Shown here: positions 42,622-52,400 of the stretch, one piece after another
Numbering within the stretch: the stretch's first letter is position 1
Layout: each line of letters starts with the position of its first letter
From: Pseudomonas putida
GTDB taxonomy: Bacteria; Pseudomonadota; Gammaproteobacteria; Pseudomonadales; Pseudomonadaceae
Direction of reading: 5' to 3'
Assembly: GCF_030159595.1 (NCBI RefSeq)
Contig: NZ_BSKJ01000003.1
Location: forward strand, 186,001 to 250,000
DNA length: 64,000 bases
Position numbers and translations under genes: made by a program
The notes under the pieces: model-generated
Told to the model about the DNA's origin: nothing
Seen by the model: only the letters and a program-made list of their open reading frames with translations
The model's database searches: none

Positions 42622-43290
42622 TCAAGGGCGCTCAGCCACCATCAACAACGACTGCGGCACTGCGCTTTGCGGGTGCTGCGGCTCCTGCAGGCTGACCAAC
42701 CGCAACCCCGCCATGTCCAGCGCATTCAGCCAGCTGGCCAGGGTACGGAAATACCACGGCATCGTCTGCCAGTCCCCGGCAAGCCCGGCAAATGACTCCT
42801 CCCTCCAGCCATCCTGATAATCCCCGCCCGCCACGCTCCAGGGGTGGAGCGTCTGGATCACCAGTGCGCCTCCAGGTGCCAGCAGGTCACGCATCGCCAC
42901 CAGCAGCGGGATGATGTCCTGGTGCAGCAACGCAAAATTGGCGCAGATCAGGTCATAGCCTTTGCCAACGCAGGCCTGGGCTTCGGCCAACTGCGCATAG
43001 CTGGCCAGGTGTACCTCGGCCGAGCCCGCAGCCCGCGCGGCATCCACCAATGTTCTGTCACCGTCGACGCCCACGGCCTCAATCCCACGATCACCCAGTG
43101 CACGCAGCAGCCAGCCCTCACCACAGCCAAGGTCCAGCACCCGTTCGGGCTGGCGGGCAAGAATGGCCAGCAGGATGGCCTGGTCGGTGACCTGGCGGCG
43201 GCTTTCGATGGCACCGCTACGCACGGCGTCGATCCAGGCTTGAGCGTTGTGCTGCCAACTGTCGAGCAGGGTATTTTCAGGATTGATCAT
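42622..43290 (-). CDS. SAM-dependent methyltransferase (class I)
   Basis: A 222-residue methyltransferase with motif I VLDLGCGEGWLLRAL, the acidic end of strand 2 in VGVDGDRTLV and motif post-I DLICANFALLHQD, then LAPGGALVIQTLHP. The acceptor is unknown. ATG at 43290 has GGAG ten bases before it. It converges on quiC with a weak 6-bp hairpin (42612-42626) at the junction. Upstream, 43291-43542 has no supported gene. Confidence 0.8.
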   Translation of the reverse strand: MINPENTLLDSWQHNAQAWIDAVRSGAIESRRQVTDQAILLAILARQPERVLDLGCGEGWLLRALGDRGIEAVGVDGDRTLVDAARAAGSAEVHLASYAQLAEAQACVGKGYDLICANFALLHQDIIPLLVAMRDLLAPGGALVIQTLHPWSVAGGDYQDGWREESFAGLAGDWQTMPWYFRTLASWLNALDMAGLRLVSLQEPQHPQSAVPQSLLMVAERP

Positions 43291-43542
43291 GGTGGTCTCC
43301 CGGTCGTTGAACGTGCGTTGCATGGAAACGCTACCTGATTGTTGAAAGCAGTTCTCACTTGCGTAGACAGAATCGCCCCCATGAGCGACGTGCTACCCGG
43401 CTCCGACAATCACCTGCGCAATCGCGAATACTGGTCGGGTGTGGCATCGTACGGCGCAATCTCGCCGGGTTACCCGAGAGCCTTGCAGCTGTCGGCCACT
43501 GTCGACTTCTGAGGCAGAGCCCGCACAGAGGCGGGGGGATCG

Positions 43543-44406
43543 TTACCCGGTTGCAGTGTGTTTTCGCTTGACCCGGTACATATCCCCATCGGCATGTCGC
43601 AGCAGCATGTCGGCATCGTGGCCGTCCTGCGGGAAACAGGCCAAGCCGATGCTGCAGGACAGTGTGTCGATATCGGGTACTTCTGCGCCGAGCGGTTCGG
43701 CCATGGCCGCCAGGATATTCGCCATGTGTTCGGCAATGGCTTCCGGCGACGGGACGTCGGTCAACAGGACAGTGAACTCGTCACCGCCCATGCGCGCTAC
43801 CGTGTCGCCCGCACCCACGCAGCGTTCCAGGCGCCGGGCCAGGGTGCACAGTACCCGGTCGCCCACGCTGTGCCCGTGGTTATCGTTGATGTCCTTGAAG
43901 TCATTGATATCGAGAAACAGCAGTGCCAGTGGGCGGTTGTGTCGCTGGGCTGCGGCAAGGGCATTGTCGAGCCGTTCGTTGAACATGGCCCGGTTGGCCA
44001 GCCGGGTCAACGGGTCGTGATGGGCCAGGAAGCGCAGTTCTTCTTCTGCCTGGTGCAGTGCCGTCACATCCCGTGCAACCCCGATTCGGGCTTCGGCTTC
44101 TTCAGACCAGGAGGCCGCCCACAGGATATGTACGATACCGCCATCCTTGCGTACATAGCGGTTGCGGAAGTCGTAGTGTGGCTGCCCGTTCATCACCCTC
44201 ACAATCGACGCGCGGGTGATCGCCAGATCGTCAGGGTGCATGTAGTCGGTGATCGGCGTGCCAACAAGTTCGCAGGCTGGGTAACCCAGCAGCGCCTCGC
44301 AGGCATCGCTGACAAATACGATCTGGTTATCCCTGTCGACCACGAACACCGTGTCCAGCATCAGGTGGATCAGCCTGGGGTACAAGGCTTGCAGGTCTAC
44401 GGGCAT
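43543..44406 (-). CDS. PAS-GGDEF diguanylate cyclase
   Basis: A 287-residue soluble protein: a PAS domain (about residues 10-120; DTVFVVDRDNQIVFVSDACEALLG, FRNRYVRKDGGIVHI) followed by a GGDEF domain (about 130-285; HHDPLTRLANRAMFNERL, LDINDFKDINDNHGHSVGD, RMGGDEF). The intact GGDEF and metal-binding Asp residues predict c-di-GMP synthesis. The inhibitory RxxD site five residues before GGDEF is absent (the stretch reads GAGD), so product inhibition should be weak. Its gene lies next to the type I secretion genes on the same strand but 79 bases downstream of them. Confidence 0.88.
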   Translation of the reverse strand: MPVDLQALYPRLIHLMLDTVFVVDRDNQIVFVSDACEALLGYPACELVGTPITDYMHPDDLAITRASIVRVMNGQPHYDFRNRYVRKDGGIVHILWAASWSEEAEARIGVARDVTALHQAEEELRFLAHHDPLTRLANRAMFNERLDNALAAAQRHNRPLALLFLDINDFKDINDNHGHSVGDRVLCTLARRLERCVGAGDTVARMGGDEFTVLLTDVPSPEAIAEHMANILAAMAEPLGAEVPDIDTLSCSIGLACFPQDGHDADMLLRHADGDMYRVKRKHTATG

Positions 44407-44485
44407 GGGGCAGGGTGTCCACGGCAGGGTGACCGATCATAGCCTGACGCCAACAAACCGGCCACCACCACCACGCATGCCCCGA

Positions 44486-45814
44486 TCAGTTGCTTACCAT
44501 CAGTTCCGGCCCCAGGTAATCGTTGATCTGCTCGATATCGTCATCCCCCAGGCTGCCCACCGACGAGGCCAGCCGCAGGCGCGACATCAGGTAGTTCAAC
44601 TTCGCCTCGAACAGGTCGTGGCGGGCGTCATACAGCAATTCTTCGGCATTGAGTACATCCGAGTTGGTGCTGGTGCCGCCTTCCTTGAAACCCTTGCGGG
44701 TCGAGGTAAGCGAGCGCTCGTTGGAGGCCACGGCCTTTTCCAGCGCGTGAATGCGCAACGCGCCGCTCTGCACGCCGCGGTACTCGCGGGTGGTGCCGGA
44801 AATCACCTCTTCACGGGTGGCGTCGAGTTCGTCCAGGGCCTTGGAACTGTTGGCGCTGGCCTGGCGGGTGAGGGCGCTGGTGCTGCCACCGCTGTACAGC
44901 GGGATGTTCAGCTCCAGGCCGATCGAACTGTAGTGGTTGCGCTGGTTCAGTTCGGAAATCGACTGGCTGCTGCCGGCGTTATAGCCTGCCACGAAATCCA
45001 GGGTAGGCCAGTGTCCGGCGCGGGCACGTTTCACTTCTTCTTCGGCCAGCTCGTAGCTGTGCCGGCGTGCATGAATCAACGGGCTGTCTGCCTGGGCCTT
45101 GACCAGCCAGTCCTGTAGGTTGCCTGGCATCAACGGCGGTGTACTGAAGCCTGGCTGCAAGGTGGTCAGCGACTGCGGGGTTTCACCGATGTACTCCTCC
45201 AGCTTGCGGCGGGCATTGACCAGGTTGTCCTGGGCTTCGATCAGGTCGGCCTCGGCCAGGTCGCGGCGGGCCACTGATTCGTCGACGTCGGTGATGGTGC
45301 CGGCACCCAGCTCCTTGCGCCGTTTCGCCGATGCCAGCTGCTCTTCGAAGGCGTTCAGCTTGGCCTTGGCCAGGGTGATGGTTTCGCTGGCCAGCAGCAC
45401 GTCGAAGTAGGCGTCGGCCAGGCGCACCGCTGCGTCCTGGCTCTTGGCATCGAACACCGCCACGCTGTAGTCGGCCCGTTGCTGGCCCTGGCGGTACTCG
45501 GCCATCTTCTGCTTGTTGAACAGCGGTTGGCGCAGGCGTACGTTGGCACCTTTGGAGTCATAGTCCAGGTCGTTGTCCTGGCCATTCTGGCGCTGGCTGC
45601 CATTGACCCTGTTGAAGTAGGCCGACGCGTTGATCTGTGGCAGCAGGCCGGCCTCGCCGATGGCGCGGTTCTCGCTGCCGGCTTGTTTCTCATGCACGGC
45701 GGCCTGGTAGATCGGGCCTTGGTACTGCAACAGGTCCCAGGCTTGCTTCAGGTCCATGGCACTGGCCTGTACGGCAACCCCCAGCAGGCACAACATCAGG
45801 CACGGGCGTTTCAT
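44486..45814 (-). CDS. TolC-like outer-membrane channel of type I secretion system
   Basis: A 442-residue outer-membrane efflux protein with a signal peptide (LMLCLLGVAVQASA) and two outer-membrane-factor repeats rich in helix; LRQPLFNKQKMAEYRQGQQ and LNIPLYSGGSTSALTRQA mark the beta-barrel strands of each repeat. It forms the exit duct for the ABC transporter encoded in the same operon. It starts one base after the HlyD-like stop. Confidence 0.88.
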   Translation of the reverse strand: MKRPCLMLCLLGVAVQASAMDLKQAWDLLQYQGPIYQAAVHEKQAGSENRAIGEAGLLPQINASAYFNRVNGSQRQNGQDNDLDYDSKGANVRLRQPLFNKQKMAEYRQGQQRADYSVAVFDAKSQDAAVRLADAYFDVLLASETITLAKAKLNAFEEQLASAKRRKELGAGTITDVDESVARRDLAEADLIEAQDNLVNARRKLEEYIGETPQSLTTLQPGFSTPPLMPGNLQDWLVKAQADSPLIHARRHSYELAEEEVKRARAGHWPTLDFVAGYNAGSSQSISELNQRNHYSSIGLELNIPLYSGGSTSALTRQASANSSKALDELDATREEVISGTTREYRGVQSGALRIHALEKAVASNERSLTSTRKGFKEGGTSTNSDVLNAEELLYDARHDLFEAKLNYLMSRLRLASSVGSLGDDDIEQINDYLGPELMVSN

Positions 45815-45815
45815 G

Positions 45816-47156
45816 TCATTGCTCCTTGAACGCGGCGTCGACGCGTTCGAGCATGGGTTTGAGCAGGTAGCTGAGCAGGTTGCGCTCGCCGGTCTTGATG
45901 GTGACGGTGGCGGGCATGCCGGGGCGGATGTGGTTGCTGCCCAGCAGGCTCATGCCGGCCGGCGTCACGTCCACCTGGGCCAGGTAGAACGGCTGCTTGC
46001 TTTCTTCGTCGAGCAGGCGGTCGGCGGAGATGGTCTTCACCCGCCCGGGAATGTTCGGCGTCTGCGCGTGGTTGAAGGCCGGGAAGGCGATGTCCACGTC
46101 CAGGCCCGGGACCATCTTGTCGATGGCCTGCACCGGGATCATCGCATCTACCTGCAGGGGCTGGTCGAGCGGTACGACTTCCATGATCTTGGCGCCGGGC
46201 TGGATGATGCCGCCGACCGTGGCGATGCTCAGGCCCTGGACCATGCCGTCGATCGGCGAGCGGATCACCGTGTGGGTCACCTCGTAGTCCAGCGCACGCA
46301 AGCGGTCGGCCAAGGTGGTGTTTTCCTTGGCGGTGTCGGTCAGTTGCGATTCCACTTCCTTCAGGTAATCGTGCTGGCGCTGCAGGATGCGCAGCTTGAT
46401 CTCGGTGGCCTGGCTGCGTGCCCGGGCTATGTTGTTGAGGTTTTCTGCCTGGCCGGCGGACAGGTCGGCATTGCTGCGCTCCAGCTCCAGCAGGCGGTTG
46501 CGCGGCACATACCCTTCGGCGGCCAGCACCCGGGTACCTTGCAGCTCCTGGTTGAGGAAGCCGATTTGCGAGGCGCGGGCGCCGTACACCTGTTGCAGGC
46601 CCTTGAGTTGCACCGCCGAGGCGGTGAGGTTTTCCTCAAGGATGCTCAGTTCACCCGCCAGCCCGGCGCGGCGGGTGTCGAGCAGGCGCTGTTGCAGGTC
46701 CATGGCCGCCAGCAGGCGTGGATCACTGGCGTAGTGCTGGAGCAGGACAGGGTCGAAGGTGACCGTGTCGCGGCCGTCGCGCTCGGCTTCCAGACGGTTC
46801 TCCACGGTCTTGCTGACGATGTACTGGGCGCTGAGCGCACCTTGCTCGGCCACGGCGCGCAGCGCGTCCAGGCGCACCACCTCCTGGCCTTTTTTAACCA
46901 CATCGCCTTCGCGCACCAGAATCGCCTCGACCGTACCGCCGGTCAGGTGCTGCACGGCCTTGCGGTTGCTGGTGACCTTGACCGTGCCGGTGGCCACAAC
47001 GCCTGCGTCCAGTGGCGCCAGGCAAGACCACAGCAGGAAACCGCCAAAGCCGGCGATCACCATCCACACGCCCCAGCGTACCGGCCGGGCCGCATCCAGG
47101 TCGATCAGGTTCCTGGCTTCGGCCGGGATCAGTTCGGAATGTTGAGTCATCTGCAT
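45816..47156 (-). CDS. HlyD/PrtE-like membrane fusion protein
   Basis: A 446-residue periplasmic adaptor with one N-terminal membrane anchor (WGVWMVIAGFGGFLLWSCLAPLD), a lipoyl half-motif (AVQHLTGGTVEAILVREGDVVKKGQEVVRLD), a long coiled coil (about residues 130-290) and the beta-barrel end (THTVIRSPIDGMVQGL). It bridges the PrtD-like ATPase and the TolC-like channel. ATG at 47156 has GGGAG before it; six bases separate it from the ABC gene. Confidence 0.9.
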   Translation of the reverse strand: MQMTQHSELIPAEARNLIDLDAARPVRWGVWMVIAGFGGFLLWSCLAPLDAGVVATGTVKVTSNRKAVQHLTGGTVEAILVREGDVVKKGQEVVRLDALRAVAEQGALSAQYIVSKTVENRLEAERDGRDTVTFDPVLLQHYASDPRLLAAMDLQQRLLDTRRAGLAGELSILEENLTASAVQLKGLQQVYGARASQIGFLNQELQGTRVLAAEGYVPRNRLLELERSNADLSAGQAENLNNIARARSQATEIKLRILQRQHDYLKEVESQLTDTAKENTTLADRLRALDYEVTHTVIRSPIDGMVQGLSIATVGGIIQPGAKIMEVVPLDQPLQVDAMIPVQAIDKMVPGLDVDIAFPAFNHAQTPNIPGRVKTISADRLLDEESKQPFYLAQVDVTPAGMSLLGSNHIRPGMPATVTIKTGERNLLSYLLKPMLERVDAAFKEQ

Positions 47157-47162
47157 GATGGG

Positions 47163-48899
47163 TTACTCCCGTACCTTGACCGAAGCCAGCGGCGCCGCTG
47201 TGGCCGCCGGGATCACGCTGGCCTTGCGCAGCGCCGCGAACACTTCGTCACGGCTGCCAAGCATGTGCACAGCGCCGTCGCGTAGCATCAGTATCTTGTC
47301 CACGGCGCACAGTACATTGGGCCGGTGGGAAATCAGGATCACCGTCGCGCCGCGCGCCTTCAGCTCGGCCAGCGCATCGACCAGCGCTTTCTCGCCGACG
47401 TCATCGAGGTTGGCGTTGGGCTCGTCCAGTACCACCAGGTTGGGCTCGCCATACAGTGCACGGGCCAGGGCGATGCGTTGCTTCTGGCCGCCGGACAGCG
47501 GGCTGCCGTCGGCCGCCAGGCGGGTGTCGTAGCCCAGTGGGAACTGCAGGATCATGTCGTGCACGCCACTGCTGCGGGCCGCGCGGATCACCGCGTCGCT
47601 GTCCACTTCGGCAAAGCGTGCGATGTTCTCGGCGATGGTGCCTTCGAACAACTCCACGTCTTGCGGCAGGTAGCCCAGCCAAGGGCCCAGTTCGGCCTTG
47701 TTCCAGGTGAAGATATCCGCGCCATCAAGGCGTACCTTGCCGGCCTGGGCCGGCCACACGCCCACCAGCAGGCGGGCGAGGGTGGACTTGCCCGAAGCCG
47801 AAGGGCCTATGATGCCCAGGCTTTCACCCGGGACCAGGCTGAAGCTCACCCCGCGCACGATGCTGGTGTTGGTACCCGGGGCACCGGCGATCACGTTTTC
47901 CACGGCCAGCATGCCCACCGGTCGTTGCAGCGACATGCTCGGTGGCCGCTGCGGGTAGTCCTGCAGCAGGTCATTGAGCCGGCCCCAGGCCAAGCGGCAA
48001 CCGAGCAACTGCTTCCATGAGGCAATCACCTGTTCCACCGGGCCCAGGGCGCGACCGGTCAGGATCGAGCAGGCGATCATCATGCCGGGGGTGATCTTGC
48101 CCTCGATCGCCAGCAGTGCACCGGTACCGAGAATCAACGACTGCAAGGTGATGCGCACGAAGCGCCCTGTGCTGCTGATCAGCGCCGCGCGGTCGGAGGC
48201 CAGGGTCTGCATCTGCAGGATGCGCAAGTGGCCCTGGTACCAGCGTTTGCCGATTGACGGCAGCATGCCCATGGCCTCGATCACTTCGGCGTTGCGCAGG
48301 TTGTTGTTGGCGTAGCTGGCCGACGACATGGCGGCCTGGTTGGCCTCGGCCAAGGGTTTTTGCGTGGCCTTTTCAGTGAGGTAGGCCAAGCCCACCAGGA
48401 TCAGCGAACCGATCATCGTGACCAGCCCGAGCCACGGGTGGATCAGGTAGCAGACCAGCAGGTAGATCGGCGTCCACGGCGCATCGAAGAAGGCGAACAG
48501 GCCGTTGCCGGTCAGAAATTGCCGCACTTGCGCCAGGTCCTGCAGGGCCTGGGCCGGGTTGCCGCCGGCGCGGCTCAGGTTGCGCTCGAACGCGGCGCTG
48601 AAGATGCGTCGGTTGAGGTCCATGTCCAGGCAGTTACCCACCCGGATCAGCACGCGGGTACGCGTCATCTCCAGCGCCGACATCAGCAGGAACAACCCGA
48701 CCACCAGCACGGTGAGCATGCCCAGGGTAGTGACGTTACGGCTGACCAGCGCACGGTCGTACACCTGCAGCATATAAATAGCTGGCGTCAACATCATGAC
48801 GTTTATCACGCCGCTGAAGGCGGCCAGGGCATAGAAGCTACGGCGCAAGCGAAACAATACGTCGGCCAGCTCGGAGCGGGTGCGTGGTGGCTTTGGCAT
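47163..48899 (-). CDS. Type I secretion ABC transporter, PrtD type
   Basis: A 578-residue half-transporter without a C39 peptidase or C39-like domain, as in PrtD of serralysin exporters. Six transmembrane helices (about 20-310) precede an ATPase: Walker A GPSASGKST, signature LSGGQKQRIALARAL, Walker B LVVLDEPNANLDD, H-loop LISHRP. It heads the minus-strand operon ABC-HlyD-TolC and is divergent from the giant RTX peroxidase gene, the obvious cargo. Confidence 0.92.
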   Translation of the reverse strand: MPKPPRTRSELADVLFRLRRSFYALAAFSGVINVMMLTPAIYMLQVYDRALVSRNVTTLGMLTVLVVGLFLLMSALEMTRTRVLIRVGNCLDMDLNRRIFSAAFERNLSRAGGNPAQALQDLAQVRQFLTGNGLFAFFDAPWTPIYLLVCYLIHPWLGLVTMIGSLILVGLAYLTEKATQKPLAEANQAAMSSASYANNNLRNAEVIEAMGMLPSIGKRWYQGHLRILQMQTLASDRAALISSTGRFVRITLQSLILGTGALLAIEGKITPGMMIACSILTGRALGPVEQVIASWKQLLGCRLAWGRLNDLLQDYPQRPPSMSLQRPVGMLAVENVIAGAPGTNTSIVRGVSFSLVPGESLGIIGPSASGKSTLARLLVGVWPAQAGKVRLDGADIFTWNKAELGPWLGYLPQDVELFEGTIAENIARFAEVDSDAVIRAARSSGVHDMILQFPLGYDTRLAADGSPLSGGQKQRIALARALYGEPNLVVLDEPNANLDDVGEKALVDALAELKARGATVILISHRPNVLCAVDKILMLRDGAVHMLGSRDEVFAALRKASVIPAATAAPLASVKVRE

Positions 48900-49444
48900 C
48901 GGGGGCCTCCCTTATTACAAGTCGGGAAGCCCTTGCGGCGCCCCGTACAACGGTAGTTGTGGCTACTTGGTTGGCTCGCAGACGGGTCGCTCTTATGGCG
49001 GATAGCCCATTACGCTGCGTTGCTCCCACATGCTGGAGCGTAGGTTGCAACGAAACATTCAGTAATATCATTTTGCTCTATTAACACTTTGAACTTTTTA
49101 TAAGTGTCAAGAAAACAGCTAGTTGCATCGCATTATCATCATTGAACGATTTTTTTGACGGGATATTGACAAGCTTTTGCCCTGCGACTTTAGTCTGAAG
49201 TATTCGGGCCCTGTGCGAGCTGGGGTCGATGCATGTGCGTTACACCTGTATCGCACGATTAACAGGGTTCCCACCCGGAACGGTGGGAGCCGGTTTGCCA
49301 GCAATGAGGCCGTGGCGCCAGCAAAAAAGCGTTGTGCCACCGAGCCCCGAAAATGAACCAGATACTGCGCACGTCAACACTGACTGGGCGCGGGAAGGAC
49401 CCTGTTGCCCTGTGATTTCTCTTGAAAGATCGAGGGCAATTGAA
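48900..49444. other. Divergent regulatory region of type I system and cargo
   Basis: This 545-base gene-free stretch is AT-rich between 49060 and 49200, unlike its surroundings, so it probably holds promoters for both directions. It also contains one isolated, degraded REP-like sequence (GGTGGGAGCCGGTTTGCC near 49282). The open frame before 49445 translates that REP and is not part of the cargo. Confidence 0.6.
49166..49194 (+). promoter_or_regulatory. Possible sigma-70 promoter for the peroxidase gene
   Basis: TTGACA at 49166-49171, a 17-base spacer and TTTAGT at 49189-49194 fit a sigma-70 promoter with a weak -10, leaving a leader of about 245 bases before the ATG. Confidence 0.35.
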
Positions 49445-52400
49445 ATGGCCAATTTCAGTAAGTCAGACCTGGAATTCATCCTCAAACAGATCTTCATCGC
49501 CGAAGCCCACGCCGATGGCGCCAGCCTGATCGACCTGCTGCCCAACAGCCAGGTGCCGTTCGGCCTGCGCACCGTGGACGGCAGCTTCAACAACCTGGTT
49601 GCCGGGCAAAGCGAGTTCGGTGCTGCCGACAACGCGTTCCTGCGTCTGCTCGATGCCTCTTACCGCGCCAATTATGTGGGCACCGGCAATGTCGTCGATT
49701 CGCAACCGCGCACCATCAGTAACCTGATCGTCGACCAGACGGCGAACAACCCCGCTGCGGTGGAGGCCAATGGCGGCGCAGCCCCGGTGATGAGCCCCGG
49801 TATCGACGGGGTGTTCGGCACCGCTGACGACAAGCCGGTGTTTTTCATCCCTAACGTCTCGCCCGACGTAGGCCTGACCGCAGGCTTCAACGCCTGGATG
49901 ACCTTCTTTGGCCAGTTCTTCGACCACGGCCTGGACCTGGTCACCAAAAGCAGCACCGATACCGTGTTCATTCCGCTGCGCCCGGACGACCCGCTGTTCG
50001 TGGCAGGGAGCCCGACCAACTTCATGGTGCTTTCACGCGCTGTACGTACCGCCGGTGCCGATGGTGTGGTGGGTACGGCCGACGACAGCCAGACCAACAC
50101 CACCTCGCCGTTCGTCGACCAGAGCCAGACCTACAGCTCGCACCCCTCGCATCAGGTGTTCCTGCGCGAATATGCGTTGAATGCCGCAGGCGACCCGGTG
50201 GCCACCGGGCGGTTGATCACTAACCGCGACCTGGGCGCGGACGGCAAGTTCGGCACCGCCGACGATGGCAACAGCGAAAACGGCGGTATGGCCACCTGGG
50301 CGGTAGTCAAGGCCCAGGCCCGCGATCTGCTGGGTATCAACCTGACTGACGCCGACGTGCACAGCGTGCCGCTGCTGGCCACCGATGCCTATGGCAACTT
50401 CGTGCGCGGGCCAAACGGTATGCCGCAGGTGGTGATGCGGGTGAGCAATGGCGCCGATAACATTGCCGGCACCGCCGATGACGTCACCCAACTGGTCGAA
50501 GGCAACCTCGCCGCGCCCATCAGCTTGGCCAATGCCGTGAGCACCGGGCATGGCTTCCTTGACGACATTGCCCATAACGCCGCGCCCGTGGTGGTCGGCG
50601 GCGTGTTGCAGGCCGATGCCGACTCGGCGGTAGGTAACGCGCAGCCTGTGGGCCCAGGCGGCAACAACCTGACCTACGACAACGAACTGCTCGACGCCCA
50701 CTACATCGCCGGTGACGGCCGGGTGAACGAAAACATCGGCCTCACTGCCGTCCACCATGTGTTCCACTCCGAGCACAACCGCCTGGTGCAGCAGACCAAA
50801 GACACCCTGCTGGCTTCGGGCGACCTGGCGTTCCTCAACGAGTGGCTGATCGACGATGTCACCGCCATCCCCACCACGCCTGCCGGCATCGCCGCGCTGG
50901 TATGGGACGGCGAGCGGCTGTTCCAGGCCGCCAAGTTCGGCACCGAGATGCAGTACCAGCACCTGGTGTTCGAAGAGTTCGCGCGCACCATCCAGCCGCA
51001 GATCGACGAGTTCCTGGCCCCCAACGGCTACGACACATCGATCAACCCGGCGATCCTCGCCGAGTTCGCCCATGTGGTGTACCGCTTCGGCCACTCGATG
51101 TTGACCGAAACCGTCGACCGCTTCGACCCCAACTTCAACCCGGTGTCGGGCGACCCGAACAACCCGGACCAGCAACTGGGCCTGATCGCCGCCTTCCTCA
51201 ACCCGCTGGCGTTCGCCGGCAGCGGTGCCACCGCCGATGAAGCGGCCGGTGCGATTATCCGCGGCGTGACCCGCCAATTGGGCAACGAAATCGACGAATT
51301 CGTCACCGAAGCCCTGCGCAACAACCTGCTCGGCCTGCCGCTGGACCTGCCCGCGCTCAACATTGCGCGTGGCCGTGACACCGGCATCCCCAGCCTGAAC
51401 GAGGCGCGCCGCGAGTTCTATGCCGCAACCGGCGATAGCCAACTCAAGGCCTACATCAGCTGGGCCGACTTTGCCGACCACCTCAAGCATCCGGCGTCGC
51501 TGATCAACTTCATCGCCGCCTACGGCACTCACTCCACCATCACCGGGGCCACCACCGAGGCGGACAAACGCGCCGCCGCCGTGGCGCTGGTGCTGGGTGG
51601 TAGCGGCTCACCGCTCGACCGCCTGGACTTCCTCAACGGCACCGGCGCCTATGCCAACGTGACACTGGCCGGCAAAGACGGCATCGCCGGTACGGCCGAC
51701 GACATTGCCGGCGTGACGGTGACGGGTGTCGATGCCATCGACTTCTGGGTTGGCGGCTTGGCCGAGAAGAAAATGCCCTTTGGCGGCATGCTCGGCTCCA
51801 GCTTCAACTTCGTCTTCGAGACCCAACTGGAAGCGCTGCAGAACGGCGACCGCTTCTACTACCTGTCGCGCACGGCGGGCATGAACTTCGGTACGGAGCT
51901 GGAGAACAACTCCTTTGCCAAGTTGATCATGGCCAACTCCGACGTCACCCACCTGTCCAACACCGTGTTCCTCACGCCTACCTTCACCCTGGAAGTGAAC
52001 CAGGCCAACCAGTTCACCGGGCTGGGCGCTGACGGCAAAGCCGACCCAACGGGCGGCATCGAGATCAACGGCGTTGAAATCGTGCCGCTGGTGATTCGCG
52101 ACAACCCCGATACCGTGGGGCCAGACAGCAACTTCCTGCACTACACCGGTGAAGACCATGTGGTGCTGGGTGGCACCTCTGGCAACGACATCATCATCTC
52201 TGGTGATGGCGACGATACCGTTTACGGCGATGCCGGCAACGACGTCCTTGAAGGCGGCGCAGGCAACGACGCCGTGCTGGGTGGCGCAGGTGACGACATC
52301 ATCACCGACTCGTTCGGCGACAACCGCCTGGAGGGCAACGCCGGGAACGATGTGATCGTCGCTGGCAGCATGCTGGTGGCCGGCAACTTGATCCTGGGTG

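Noticed and set aside
43381..43512. A 43-codon open frame after GTAGACAGAATCGCCCCC
   Set aside because: It has no ribosome site and no recognisable product. It may be a remnant, but I cannot support it as a gene.
49229..49444. Earlier in-frame start for the giant peroxidase
   Set aside because: The added 72 residues translate a degraded REP-like sequence ([10 protein letters not shown] type), and a better ribosome site precedes the ATG at 49445.
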